Below, piece after piece: positions 23,301 through 31,300 of a DNA stretch of 64,000 bases. The stretch is from positions 15,950,001 to 16,014,000 of the forward strand of contig JAWQUS010000007.1 of NCBI GenBank assembly GCA_036365455.1, read 5' to 3'. A program made the position numbers and the translations under genes. Source of the stretch: Macrosoma leucophasiata. Taxonomy: Eukaryota; Arthropoda; Insecta; Lepidoptera; Hedylidae. The stretch's first letter is position 1; every line of letters starts with the position of its first letter. The notes beneath the pieces are model-generated. The model was not told the origin of the DNA and searched no databases. It was given only the letters and a program-made list of their open reading frames with translations.

Positions 23301-24443
23301 ATAATATTAATACAAGCTATGTCTGGAAAACTTTTTAATATAACTTTTTAAGAAACAGAAGAAAATACAGTGTAAGACTTAAGAACAGGTTTATTATTTA
23401 TTAGGTGCCATTCTTAACACAGACACAACTTCATTACCATGTTTACTTGTCGCAAAAACGTTGTGTACAGTGCTCTCATGTTCTAGTCAGGCAGTAATGC
23501 ATGCTCTATAATTTTGGGGAAATACGCATGAGATTCTAGGAATAAGGGGTGGCCATGTGTCTCCATTGAGATTTCTATGCAAATGTTTATAGGTTGCGGT
23601 TTCACAAATTATCATTGTAAACTATATGGTTGTTTGCCACTTCATGTAATAAAAAAAAACAGAAGATCTATACATTACATACATGGAAATTTCTATTAAG
23701 CAAGATAAGCCTAAAATCAACATTGCTAAAATCAATTATTGCTATTAAACTCATATAAATTTTATTGCTATTAATAATATGGCAACATTGCCACAGTAAT
23801 TTATCACACTGCCTTTTGACATAGGTTGGTTTTGTACTGTGAACAACAAATTATATGATTTGATGTGAAAATACTATGTTGTCAATTCACTATCATGTTA
23901 TGTGAGTGCAAAGTATTTAACTTCGACTTTATAATGTACAAACACAAACTATATGCATTCTTCAGATCTCTCAGAAGATTCACAGTGATTAAATAAAGAT
24001 ATATTGTTTTAATTTACATAAATAAAAGTTTAGCAACAATAAATATTTAATAATTACATCAATTTTACAAAACAAGAAACAGAAACAAGATGCAAAATAC
24101 TTGAAAAGGGACAAGTATGAAGCAAAGAGAATTTAAATAGTATGAAGAAGCATTTATTTCTTTAGAGCAGAAGCAGGTAGGTAGTTGCACTACAAGTAGG
24201 TCAAATGTCAAGGTACTTTCAGCTCATACATACACAGTAACTATACTTAATTAAGCCTAAATGTGAATAAAACTAGACAGTAATTAAACAATGTTTATCC
24301 AAAAGCCATGGCTGAACTGAAGATAATTTTCCTCATTCCCTTCTTTTTATTGTTGTTATGAAATGTATTACGTACCTTTCTGGGCTTTTAGGAACTAAAT
24401 CGTCTATCGTTAGATGTAAATCCGATACCTCAGACTCTGCCAT
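11223..24443 (-). CDS. DNAJC7: DnaJ homolog subfamily C member 7 (TPR and J-domain co-chaperone)
   Basis: This is a cytosolic co-chaperone that in known relatives passes clients between Hsp70 and Hsp90 through TPR repeats and a J domain. Coding exons (minus): 24376-24443 ([16 protein letters not shown]), 22342-22592, 20462-20664, 19970-20108, 19436-19553, 18907-19324, 17878-18056, 11223-11335. TPR helices are clear in exon 2 ([20 protein letters not shown]) and exons 5-6 ([14 protein letters not shown]). The J domain starts [11 protein letters not shown] in exon 6 and has the diagnostic HPD (VHHPDRH) in exon 7. The tail ends PFSFQFG in exon 8. Total is about 495 residues, the usual length for the family. 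Junctions checked by eye are in phase except exon 3 to exon 4, which is off by two bases. The start is the first ATG and agrees with the family's acidic N-terminus. Introns are loaded with repeats. Confidence 0.93.
11440..12048 (+). mobile_element. MITE family M, copy 1
   Basis: Ends GGAGATGTTGC and GCAACATCTCC are perfect inverted repeats. AAA lies immediately outside on the left and TTT on the right. The 609 bp body has no transposase. It is highly similar end to end to the copy at 47610-48076 ('aaaaatgtatggacctccgg' at one end, 'aaccagggccgagctcgcaa' at the other). It sits about 105 bases upstream of the acceptor of the last DNAJC7 exon. See the finding on its AAA/TTT boundaries. Confidence 0.85.
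12108..15250 (-). mobile_element. RTE-type LINE, nearly full length, defective
   Basis: The minus strand runs from a GC-rich leader (about 15250-14870), through an AP endonuclease, to a reverse transcriptase and a short 3' tail ending in AAGAAGAAG (12108). Endonuclease motifs: [36 protein letters not shown] motifs: [31 protein letters not shown] and YADDT. The C-terminus is the usual RTE end with [11 protein letters not shown] and GHIMRHDRY. Defects: a stop in place of Trp in GT(W)NVRS near 14850, a stop at 14255-14257, a frameshift inside the YADD region (12755-12792), and missing residues near 12490. It lies in intron 7 of DNAJC7 on the same strand. Confidence 0.9.
12132..14861 (-). pseudogene. 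RTE endonuclease-reverse transcriptase pseudogene
   Basis: This is one long frame with lesions. The endonuclease section 14779-14255 and the 489-residue RT section 14224-12755 are in the same frame, separated only by TAA. The following parts, 12792-12475 and 12515-12132, are in shifted frames. Typical RTE proteins are about 950-1000 residues; the pieces cover nearly all of that except a gap of roughly 35 residues near 12490. Confidence 0.88.
15290..15345 (+). repeat. CTAGCNG-type interspersed repeat end
   Basis: 'actagcggctcggcccggct' followed by 'tcgccgagtg' is one of several variants of the same start in this window (20733, 26350, 32341, 34516). It is typically followed by (ATGT)n, as here. 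Confidence 0.5.
15569..16085 (-). mobile_element. 3' fragment of a second RTE-type LINE
   Basis: The minus strand reads [15 protein letters not shown] and then [13 protein letters not shown] in front of a (GATGAT)n tail at 15569. Upstream, decayed RTE sequence continues to about 16085. A trinucleotide tail and this C-terminus are typical of RTE elements. It differs in subfamily from the 12108-15250 copy. Confidence 0.8.
16086..17066. other. Intronic DNA of DNAJC7 with a repeat fragment
   Basis: 16785-16875 ('ggaactcttatagtttcgtc', 'catgtccgtccgtctgtctg') is a copy of the repeat at 1685 and 43308. Nothing else is recognised. Confidence 0.45.
17067..17647 (-). repeat. Tandem duplication carrying two tRNA-like units
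   Basis: A ~224 bp block occurs twice with a period of about 305 bases (17075 and 17380). Each block holds a minus-strand tRNA-like sequence (17154-17228 and 17459-17533). The units have a perfect 7 bp acceptor pairing (ACTTCAG with CTGAAGT), D-arm GCTC/GAGC and T-arm GCGAG-TTCGAGT-CTCGC. The anticodon stem only pairs with a 9-base loop, so a normal tRNA is unlikely. GAAAAATGGAAAGAAAAATT on the left is matched inverted at the right end (17606-17629). 'aatactctgtt' flanks both sides (about 17067 and 17636). Confidence 0.7.
17154..17228 (-). tRNA. tRNA-like pseudogene (first unit)
   Basis: The acceptor stem and T-arm pair perfectly, with a good B-box (GAGTTCGAGTC) and an A-box-like TAGCTCAATTGG. 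The anticodon loop is two bases too long, so no amino acid can be assigned. It is more likely a tRNA-derived repeat than a functional gene. Repetition at 17459 supports that. Confidence 0.4.
17805..17860 (+). repeat. 3' end fragment of family A SINE
   Basis: 'gtatgcttgtttgccacttc' followed by 'atggcataaaaaag' is the family A tail with the start of its poly(A). It lies next to the DNAJC7 exon 7 donor. Confidence 0.6.
17878..18056 (-). CDS. DNAJC7: DNAJC7 exon 7 (HPD part of the J domain)
   Basis: Acceptor TGCATTGCAG, donor G/GTTAGTAC. It encodes [13 protein letters not shown] and continues through [20 protein letters not shown] is the loop that triggers Hsp70 ATP hydrolysis. The exon is much richer in G and C than its surroundings. 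Confidence 0.93.
18466..18505. repeat. Near-perfect palindrome
   Basis: AAAAAGGATGCAAAAT is followed directly by its reverse complement ATTTTGCATCCTTTTT. A further CATCCTTTTTATTAG occurs after the adjacent MITE at 18750. Confidence 0.7.
18513..18746. mobile_element. MITE with GGTCGCGCCA ends and TA duplication
   Basis: GGTCGCGCCACGTAAAAAGA at the left is matched inverted by TCTTTTTACCTGGCGCGACC at the right (arms about 28 bp). TA flanks both ends. It is 234 bp with no coding capacity, probably a Tc1/mariner- or PIF-type MITE in DNAJC7 intron 6. Confidence 0.85.
19604..19895 (-). repeat. tRNA-derived SINE, family C
   Basis: The minus strand starts GCCTCGGTAGCCGAGTGGTA and reaches a B-box GGTTCGATTCC near 19840. 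It then continues into a non-tRNA body with 'ggccaaaaccggcgaatcgt'. The head matches 40935-41000. It lies in DNAJC7 intron 4. Confidence 0.7.
20733..21370 (+). repeat. Minisatellite within a CTAGCTG repeat
   Basis: After CTAGCTGTGCCCGTGACTTT the phrase AAAAGTAGCCTAAGTTACTC recurs at 20818, 20937 and 21076. Each is followed by 'ttacatcagctacc' and 'gtcccgtcaaagtcgg' and by a variable (ATGT)n run. Units are about 119, 139 and 134 bp. The series ends at 21210 and the array closes with (GACA)n. It is in DNAJC7 intron 2. Confidence 0.8.
21665..21712 (+). repeat. GACA/GACG microsatellite
   Basis: A run of GACA units is interrupted by GACG units, followed by 'gtagggtccgtttttacctt'. Such runs terminate several moth foldback repeats. 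Confidence 0.7.
21830..22200. repeat. Decayed interspersed repeat with GACA runs
   Basis: It contains 'acttttttatttctgaaccg', ACAGACAAACAGACATTTTT and, near 22080, a second ACAGACAGACAGACAAAAAA. The composition matches the tail part of the CTAGCTG repeat class. Confidence 0.4.
22656..22709. repeat. Hairpin in DNAJC7 intron 1
   Basis: TATCTTTTCTACATTATCAA is followed after a few bases by TTGATAATGTGGAAAAGATA. It is an almost perfect inverted repeat with a very short loop. Confidence 0.75.
22842..22902. repeat. Second hairpin in DNAJC7 intron 1
   Basis: AATGGCAGAGTTACGATAAT is mirrored by ATTATCATTGAATAACTCTG and then CCATTTT. The arms are imperfect, about 28 bases. Confidence 0.7.
23087..23148. 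repeat. Third hairpin in DNAJC7 intron 1
   Basis: AAATGATCAAATAAAAGTA is followed nine bases later by TACTTTTATTTGATCATTT. The arms extend to about 25 perfect bases with the flanking A and T. Confidence 0.8.
23395..23652 (+). repeat. SINE-like repeat, family A, old copy
   Basis: The order is retained but diverged: GTGCCATTCTTAACAC, 'gtgctctcatgttctagtca', 'gtaatgcatgctctataatt', TATGGTTGTTTGCCACTTCA and a poly(A) of nine. It is more diverged than the copy at 24884. Confidence 0.65.
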
Positions 24444-24883
24444 TTTGGTTTTATATTATTTTTAGCTTTTCTGAATTACTAAATATTTCTATATCTCCAC
24501 TTTAATTCACTTACGGACCCTCAAAGAAAGAAAATGAACTAGAAACGCATTGGCAATTATTGGCATTTACAAACAGTGTTGCCCTACTTCAAAAATAGAT
24601 ATGAAAAGAGAACAGTTTTGGAAAATTACACAGAGTCATAGAGAGGAACCAAGAAGCTTGAGGGTAAAAATGGAGTCCACACTCCATACAAAAGTTTGAG
24701 TCAAATACCTACATAGTTCTATCCTCCTCTTGGGGAGCCGACCTCTCTTTTTAGTGTGAGCTGTGGTATTGCTATCTTTTTATTTATATCTCCTACGAAG
24801 TTTTGTGAAAGAAACACCACAGTTACAGTATTACATGATAAACATTACTACATAATTTATTTACAACTTATTAATGTTAATTG

Positions 24884-25190
24884 TTTACTGGTGGTAGAGC
24901 TCCAGTGACGGAGCTCGCGGGCGTAGGCACCACCGCATTACCTGATTTACTTGCCGCTAAATGGTAGTGTTCAGCACTATCGTGTTCCGGTCAGGTGGTA
25001 ATGTACGGCCCTGTAATTTCCGGCACAGAGGCATAACACCTTAGGCCTCAGGAGTGGTAACGCATTTGCATTTCGACCTTGGTCTTTGTGTAAGTGTCTA
25101 TAGGCTGCAGTCATCACTTAACATTAATGTGAACTGTATGCTTGTGTGCCACTTCAATTACATAAAGAAAAAAAAAAAAAAAAAGAAAAA
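24884..25190 (+). repeat. SINE-like repeat, family A, best copy
   Basis: Full length from TTTACTGGTGGTAGAGCTCC to a long poly(A) after CAATTACATAAAG. It is a good reference unit for the family. It lies between the DNAJC7 start and the large inverted-repeat element. Confidence 0.85.
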
Positions 25191-26108
25191 TGTATTCAAT
25201 AAACTGTTTTAAAAATTATTAATAATATATCTCACATTGACCATTTTGAGTTAGTGTATCAGTTGAAATTATACACCGACTTCTATGGACTGTACGGAAT
25301 TACATAGCACGGCAACATTGAATCTGCTTAACAGTAATGTCAAAACCTATTGACCTTGGAAATATATGGACACGAAATACCTACAAAAAAAAGGTGCATA
25401 CCTAAACTTCAGCCATAACACAACATGGCTGCCGTTGATAGAGATGTTACCCAAATGCTTGCCAAATATCGATACGGAAAATGTTTCTATAACTCGATAC
25501 ATTTTCGGCAAGCTGTATTATTAACGCTATAAAATATTACGTTTCATAACCGTTAAGTCCCGCCCACGGTCCACCACATCAGTTAAAACATTTTTTCTGG
25601 CTTAGATAGACTTTTTTACATTATCTTTCGTAGCATATGCTACTTATTTCAAGGAAATACATGAATATCTGAGTGTTAGAGGCACTTGGACTTGTAAATC
25701 TGACTTTTTTGAATGCAGTTAGTTTGTTTGCGTAAATTAAACCAAAATCGAAGCGACGATTGTATGTTTGTTGAGTTACATTTGTATTCATTTTTATTCG
25801 TAGAGCATAAGTTTTACCATAGCTAAAAGGCCATAATTAAAGATAAAACCAGCAAGAGCAAAATACAATCATCGTAAGACATAGAAAGGTAGCTTATACA
25901 TATATGACATATTTATTCGAAGGTTATTGCATATATCTTGCAGGCTCCAGTTGCTTCTCTACTCAATGATGAGTCCAATTTATATATTTTTATCTATAAA
26001 TACAATTAGCTGACACTAGTGGTCTCAAATCTGCGAGTACAGACAGCGGTGACTGTGGGCCACGATCGTGGTGATTGCAGTTATGTTATGTGATAAGTAG
26101 TGGATATT

Positions 26109-26275
26109 TTTTTTTTATGTAATGGAAGTGGCAAACAAGCATCCAGTTTACATTGATGTTAAGTGATGACTGCAGCCTATAGACACTTTACACAAAGACC
26201 GAGGTCAAAATGCAGATGCGTTACCACTCCTGAGGCCTAAGGTGCTATGCCTCTGTGCCGGAAATTACAGGGCCG
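26109..26275 (-). repeat. SINE family A fragment
   Basis: The poly(T) start at 26109, then GAAGTGGCAAACAAGCATCC and 'gtgccggaaattacagggcc', give the 3' half on the minus strand. Confidence 0.75.
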
Positions 26276-26825
26276 TTGACATGGGTTCCTTTAGTTTTTT
26301 TTATACATTAATTACCAGACCAAAGTCGTATGCCCATTTATATATTATAACTAGCTGTTTCCCGCGGCTTCGCCCGTCCGTTTTTTTTTAATTTTCTTTG
26401 CCTTAAACCTCACGGAGCCCGAGACCTTTCCAACGAATGCAAAACCGTGGAAATCGGTTCGTGCGTTCTGGAGTTATAGCGTCAGGAAGGAAAACCCGAC
26501 TTATTTTTATAATATAGATGAGATCAAGTCCTGTTGCATTTTGTCTTGAACTTTGTGAATCTATCAAAATTATATTTCTTAATCAATGTCAGCGTCAGCT
26601 TTTAGATTCCGTTGTTACATAACTTTATATATAGTACTGATTAAAAGAATTTTCTATAACCACATGTTTGTTTTATTTACCTGGCTGCGGAACGTGGAGG
26701 AGGGGAATGTATCAATGTTTGTTCCTTTATGGCGCAAAATCCCGAACGGGTGTCCCTGTCTATTTAACTATTCTTCAAAGCCTATATCTGGTTTTTTAAA
26801 TGTACTAATAAAATAGGTAAATATG

Positions 26826-26985
26826 GATGCAGTTCACACCCACACAAAGACCAGAGGTCAAAATGCTGATGCGTCATCACTTCTGTGGCATAAGGTGTTA
26901 TGCCTCTGTGCTGGGAGTTATAGGGTCGTACATTACCACCTGACAGGAACACTACCATTTAGCGGCTAGTATATATATATTATCC
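26826..26985 (-). repeat. SINE family A fragment
   Basis: GCAGTTCACACCCACACAAA, 'cctctgtgctgggagttata' and 'aacactaccatttagcggct' are in reverse family order. Both ends are missing. Confidence 0.7.
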
Positions 26986-27420
26986 CCTTGGTATCGTGGC
27001 AACTATGGTCGAGACAGCACTAGTTAGTTCACCGAGCAATCGGCGAGCGCAGATGGCTCTCAACCAAAGAGTAAGTAAAGTACACTACCTCTACCCTTAA
27101 CCTGCGGGAAAAGAGTACAAATACTCCTCGGGGCAAGAAGCACGTGCGGTGATGCCAAATAAAGGTTATTTTAGTGGGGCCAATATTCCGGCCTTGGCCC
27201 TAGGAGGCATATTTGCCTCCGGAGGCAATCGCCGTGGGGGCAACTGGGCATAATTCCCCTAGATGACCTATTGGGAAGACATTTCCACCTCGTAAAAAAC
27301 TTACCTAGTACGTATGGTACCACACGCGCAACGTAGGTTCCGTTTCTCCGAGTACATTTTTACTTGAAGTAGAGCTCTAATTTAACTAGCGCAAAATGGC
27401 GTGGCGTGTTCAGAGCTATT
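26986..27420. other. Unexplained GC-richer segment
   Basis: This is single-copy within the window. It contains GGAGGCATATTTGCCTCCGG (self-complementary core GGAGGCA/TGCCTCC), then GGAGGCAATCGCC and runs of G and C unlike the surrounding AT-rich DNA. I find no frame longer than 60 residues and no splice-bounded exon. Confidence 0.4.
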
Positions 27421-27748
27421 GTATTCCAGTCAGGTTAGATGCATAAGAGGTTAAAGTGCCAAAAGCCGTTAAATAATAATTAATGTATTAAATTACATTT
27501 AATATTGTAGTATTTTATAGCGTTAACAATACAACTTGCCGAAAATGTATCGAATTATAGAAACATTTTCCGTTTCGAAAATTCGGCAAGCATTTAGGTA
27601 AGATCTCTATCAACGACAGCCATATTGTGTTCTTGCTGAAGTTTAGGTATGCACCTTTTTTTTGTAGGTATTTCGTGTCCATATATTTCCAAGGTCAATG
27701 ATTTGACACACATAATATGTAGTTAGCTCAATATTTTAAAAAGCTTTT

Positions 27749-28185
27749 AAGGCAGCGTTCCATCAATCGACTGCAAACGGCAAATGACCGCGACCACGAC
27801 CGCTAAAATTGGGTATTTGATTAATATTTTTTTATTGTGATTTTAAAAGTATATGCAGTGTTAGTAAATATCGTAATTGGAACCACTAGTCTATAACTAA
27901 TAGTTTTTGAGATATCACCATTCCAAACTTATGAATTTATCTCAAATGGCTCATACAAAATTTGTACCAGCTGGTGACATCATCTTGTGTTGTACCTACG
28001 AAATCAATGACGAATTCAAGAAATCTAAAAGTATTGCGTTTTTGTAATAGTATTAAATTAAAGAACAAGGAATATAATACTAAACTGTTATATAAATATT
28101 TTAAGTTTTTCACTTCTTAATTTTTATAACTCTCTGCCGCTAATTTAGCGTTTTGCGTTTGCGGTCGATGATTAGAACGCGCCCA
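27749..28185. mobile_element. MITE containing a second MITE fragment
   Basis: The outer ends GCAGCGTTCCATCAATCGAC and TCGATGATTAGAACGCGC are imperfect inverted repeats, each followed inward by GCAAACG-type sequence. Inside, from 27811, lies sequence matching the element at 33925-34400 (GGGTATTTGATTAATATTT; 'ggaaccactagtctataact'; 'gatatcaccattc'). The inner copy lacks its far end. Confidence 0.7.
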
Positions 28186-28329
28186 CTGTCGGATTTAGTG
28201 AATATTAGTGATATATTTGTGATCATATTGTGGTGTGGCGTCTGCGAATTTTTTATTTCAGATAAAATAGTGTGATTTTCCATAAATGAAATACATTTTT
28301 AATTATTTGTTACATGAAGTTAATTAGAT

Positions 28330-31300
28330 ATGGGGGATTCATTTGTGCCCGACAGTGAAATATACTTGAATAATGGTGAAATTGAATGGCAACCACTGGC
28401 TCTCACTTTAGTTGAATATCCAAAAGGTTAGGTTGAATATCCACAAGAAGATGCATTTGTTATAAAATATTAGTGTTCTTCCGTCATAGTATTCGTTTTC
28501 CTGTAATAATATTCAAATTCAATGCATTTTCAGGAGAGTTCCTTGGCAAAGTTTTAGCGCTCGTAAGTTTAGCTCCATTCGGCATTGGTTCTGGATTTGT
28601 CGCGCTTATTTTGTTTCGTCGAGATCTCCACACTGTAAGAAAATTTGAATTATAGCTCAAAATAAAAAAAAAATGTATTGAGTATTTTTCTAAAATACAA
28701 TACAAACTAACACATTGACTGTTACAGATATGTTTCTTCTTGGGGACATTATTGAATGAGACGTTGAATATATTTCTAAAACATATAATATGTGAAGCAC
28801 GGCCCCTCGCAAGAGGTCATTTATACAATGAATATGGAATGCCATCATCACATGCCCAATTTATTTGGTTTTTTACCATATATGTATTATATTTTTTTGT
28901 TATCAGGTAAATTTTCTATTATTTATTGCTTTAAATTTGGAATGGAATACTTTGTATCACATCATTAGTTTATTAACTAACTGGTGGCTCAATTTTATTG
29001 TCCTTCAAAAGTCTTCCAACTAGGTAGGTATGACATAATTATGTAATTTAGCCTTTTTATTTACCAAATACTCAAACATCACTCAATTTTAAGCAACCCT
29101 CAAATGTGCGTCATCTCTGTCGTTTGAACATGTTTTATAAAGACTGAAGACTTGAGTCCCACTTAGATTTAAGTGACGTTTGAGTATTTGGCCGTTAGTC
29201 AGTTTTATGAAATCTAATTGAATTCATAAAGCTTCCTTTTAGCTAGGTCAAACCAGCAAACAAAAAATATGGACCAAACATAAAAATTATGGTAACTAAG
29301 GTAGAAACATACAGTTTGATAACATTCAAGTTTCAGAGTTCTTTTTCGTTTATAATTTTCAGAATATGATAATTAAATATTTTGAAAATAAAATGAATAG
29401 ATACAATCAGAGAACTATCTGCTTATCGAAAATCAATCAAATATAGCTTTGATTACCTTTGTATAAGGTGCTCCTGTGACCAAGCAGCCAGTTCTGTCAT
29501 AGTACATGTTAGTATACTCAACTACTTATTTCAATTACTAACTTTGTATGGACCTGGCCTGGCCTAAATTTCTGGCACAGAGGCATAACACCTTAGACCT
29601 CAGAAGTGGTAATGCATCTGCATTTTGACCTTGGTCTTTATGTCGGTGTCTGAAGGCTGCCATCATCACTTAACATCAATGTGAACTGCATGCCACATAG
29701 CATATACATTACCACCTGACCGGAACACGATAGTGCTGAACACTACCATTTAATGGCAAGTATATTAGGTAATGCGGTTGTGCCTAGGCCCGGGAGCTCC
29801 ATCACTGGAGCTATACCACCAGTAAAAAAACTATTCAAATTGTTTACTTATGACAGTTAATTGAACGTTTATACCTTCAATTAACTGTCGTAAGTATATT
29901 TAAAAAACAAGCATGTCATAGTAGCAATATGGTGACATATTGTTGTCATGCAAACATTTCATGATACTTAAAATAAATATTTTCGACAAAAAAACAACGA
30001 TACAAATAATTTTTTGAGTATTTTACCATGATTCTATGTATTATTTCTATCTTTTTATATAGTGTACAAGGGCGGGCCCAATGTGGTACTTGTCCTTTAA
30101 TTTGAATGAGAAATTCCTGACAGTTTTTGACTTCTGATATATTTTCAAAAACTGCAAATATTAACTTTGTAATTCATGATGTATTGTATGAATTACAAAG
30201 TATTAATTAAAAAGTATAAGTATATATATATTTGCGATGAATTTGTTACCATGGAACCCCTTAGTCGAGCTCAACTTGCACTTGGACACTTTTTTATAAT
30301 TATTAGATGTCAATTTCATAAAACTTTTAGTATAAATATATATATAACTGTTATTTTATTTCCAATTTCCAGGTTACATCATATAAATAATAATAGCATA
30401 ATATCTGCAGTATGGAGAGTGATTATTGTAGGATGTTGTATTGTATTGGCAATGCTTGTAAGCATTGGAAGAGTTTACCTACATTATCACACAATAGCAC
30501 AAGTGGTTGTTGGTGCTATAGTTGGTGTTATTTTTGGTACTATATGGTTTATCATTGTACATCGGGTGCTAACACCATTCTTTCCACAATTGGTATCCTT
30601 GTAAGTTATATTTGTACTTGATATCATATCTTATTCATTTACCATAATTGTATCATGTATTTAATATTTCGTCTGTATTTAACATAAGCACTCAGCACCC
30701 ACCAATTGATTTATAAAATATTTGTTATGTCAAATGGGCTCATCGCCCATTGGGAACAAAAACGTAACTGATGAATTGTGGGCCTAGACCAACCACCCAA
30801 AAGACACTATGTTGTAATAAAAATAAAATACGCTTACACTCACAGCCCCACAGTAGGTATAAACCTGTGTCGTGGGTGCCGTTGTACACTTACAGCATAT
30901 ACACAAACACCCAGACCCGAAACAAATATTTGTAGACCATACAAATATATGTTCCGGTGCGGGGTCGAGCCCGCGACCCTTCGAATCAAACGGTCATCTC
31001 ACACCGCTGGACTAATCGGGTCGTAATAGTCATAGTATCCGAAAATATCGTCCCTTAAATTATTTAAGTTACTGCCAACTCCAATTTAAGAATAGACTGG
31101 ACCTGGCAGCCTGGCAGATGTTGTTTAAACTGATCGCTGCGCCACCTGTAGGTTCCAATTTTTATAAATCTTTACCAATCATGAACCCATTAATGAAAAT
31201 TGCATCGCAATTAGTCATTTTCGATTTTTTATGAATCTAATGCACTTCAGTCGAAGATACGAGTAGCACATTGGAGTTTGCAGGTGGCGTTTACTCGCAA

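Larger units (their letters stand above)
25340..27708. mobile_element. ~2.4 kb DNA element with ~200 bp terminal inverted repeats
   Basis: Left arm 25340-25540 (ATTGACCTTGGAAATATATG... to GCTATAAAATATT) is repeated inverted at 27500-27708 (...CATATATTTCCAAGGTCAAT). Shared inner phrases are 'aaaaaaaaggtgcatacct' and 'atggctgc...gttgatagagat'. The interior carries two minus-strand family A SINE fragments (26109-26275, 26826-26985), a CTAG-type repeat (26350) and a GC-richer segment, but no transposase. It lies upstream of DOLPP1. Superfamily undetermined. Confidence 0.8.

Noticed and set aside
29565..29826. Twin-priming product of one SINE insertion
   Set aside because: The pieces lie with their 3' parts innermost, the wrong order for twin priming. 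Two separate truncated copies fit better.
30176..30604. 142-codon single-exon protein starting at 30176
   Set aside because: Only 30373-30600 is coding, as DOLPP1 exon 4. The upstream part is intron read-through.
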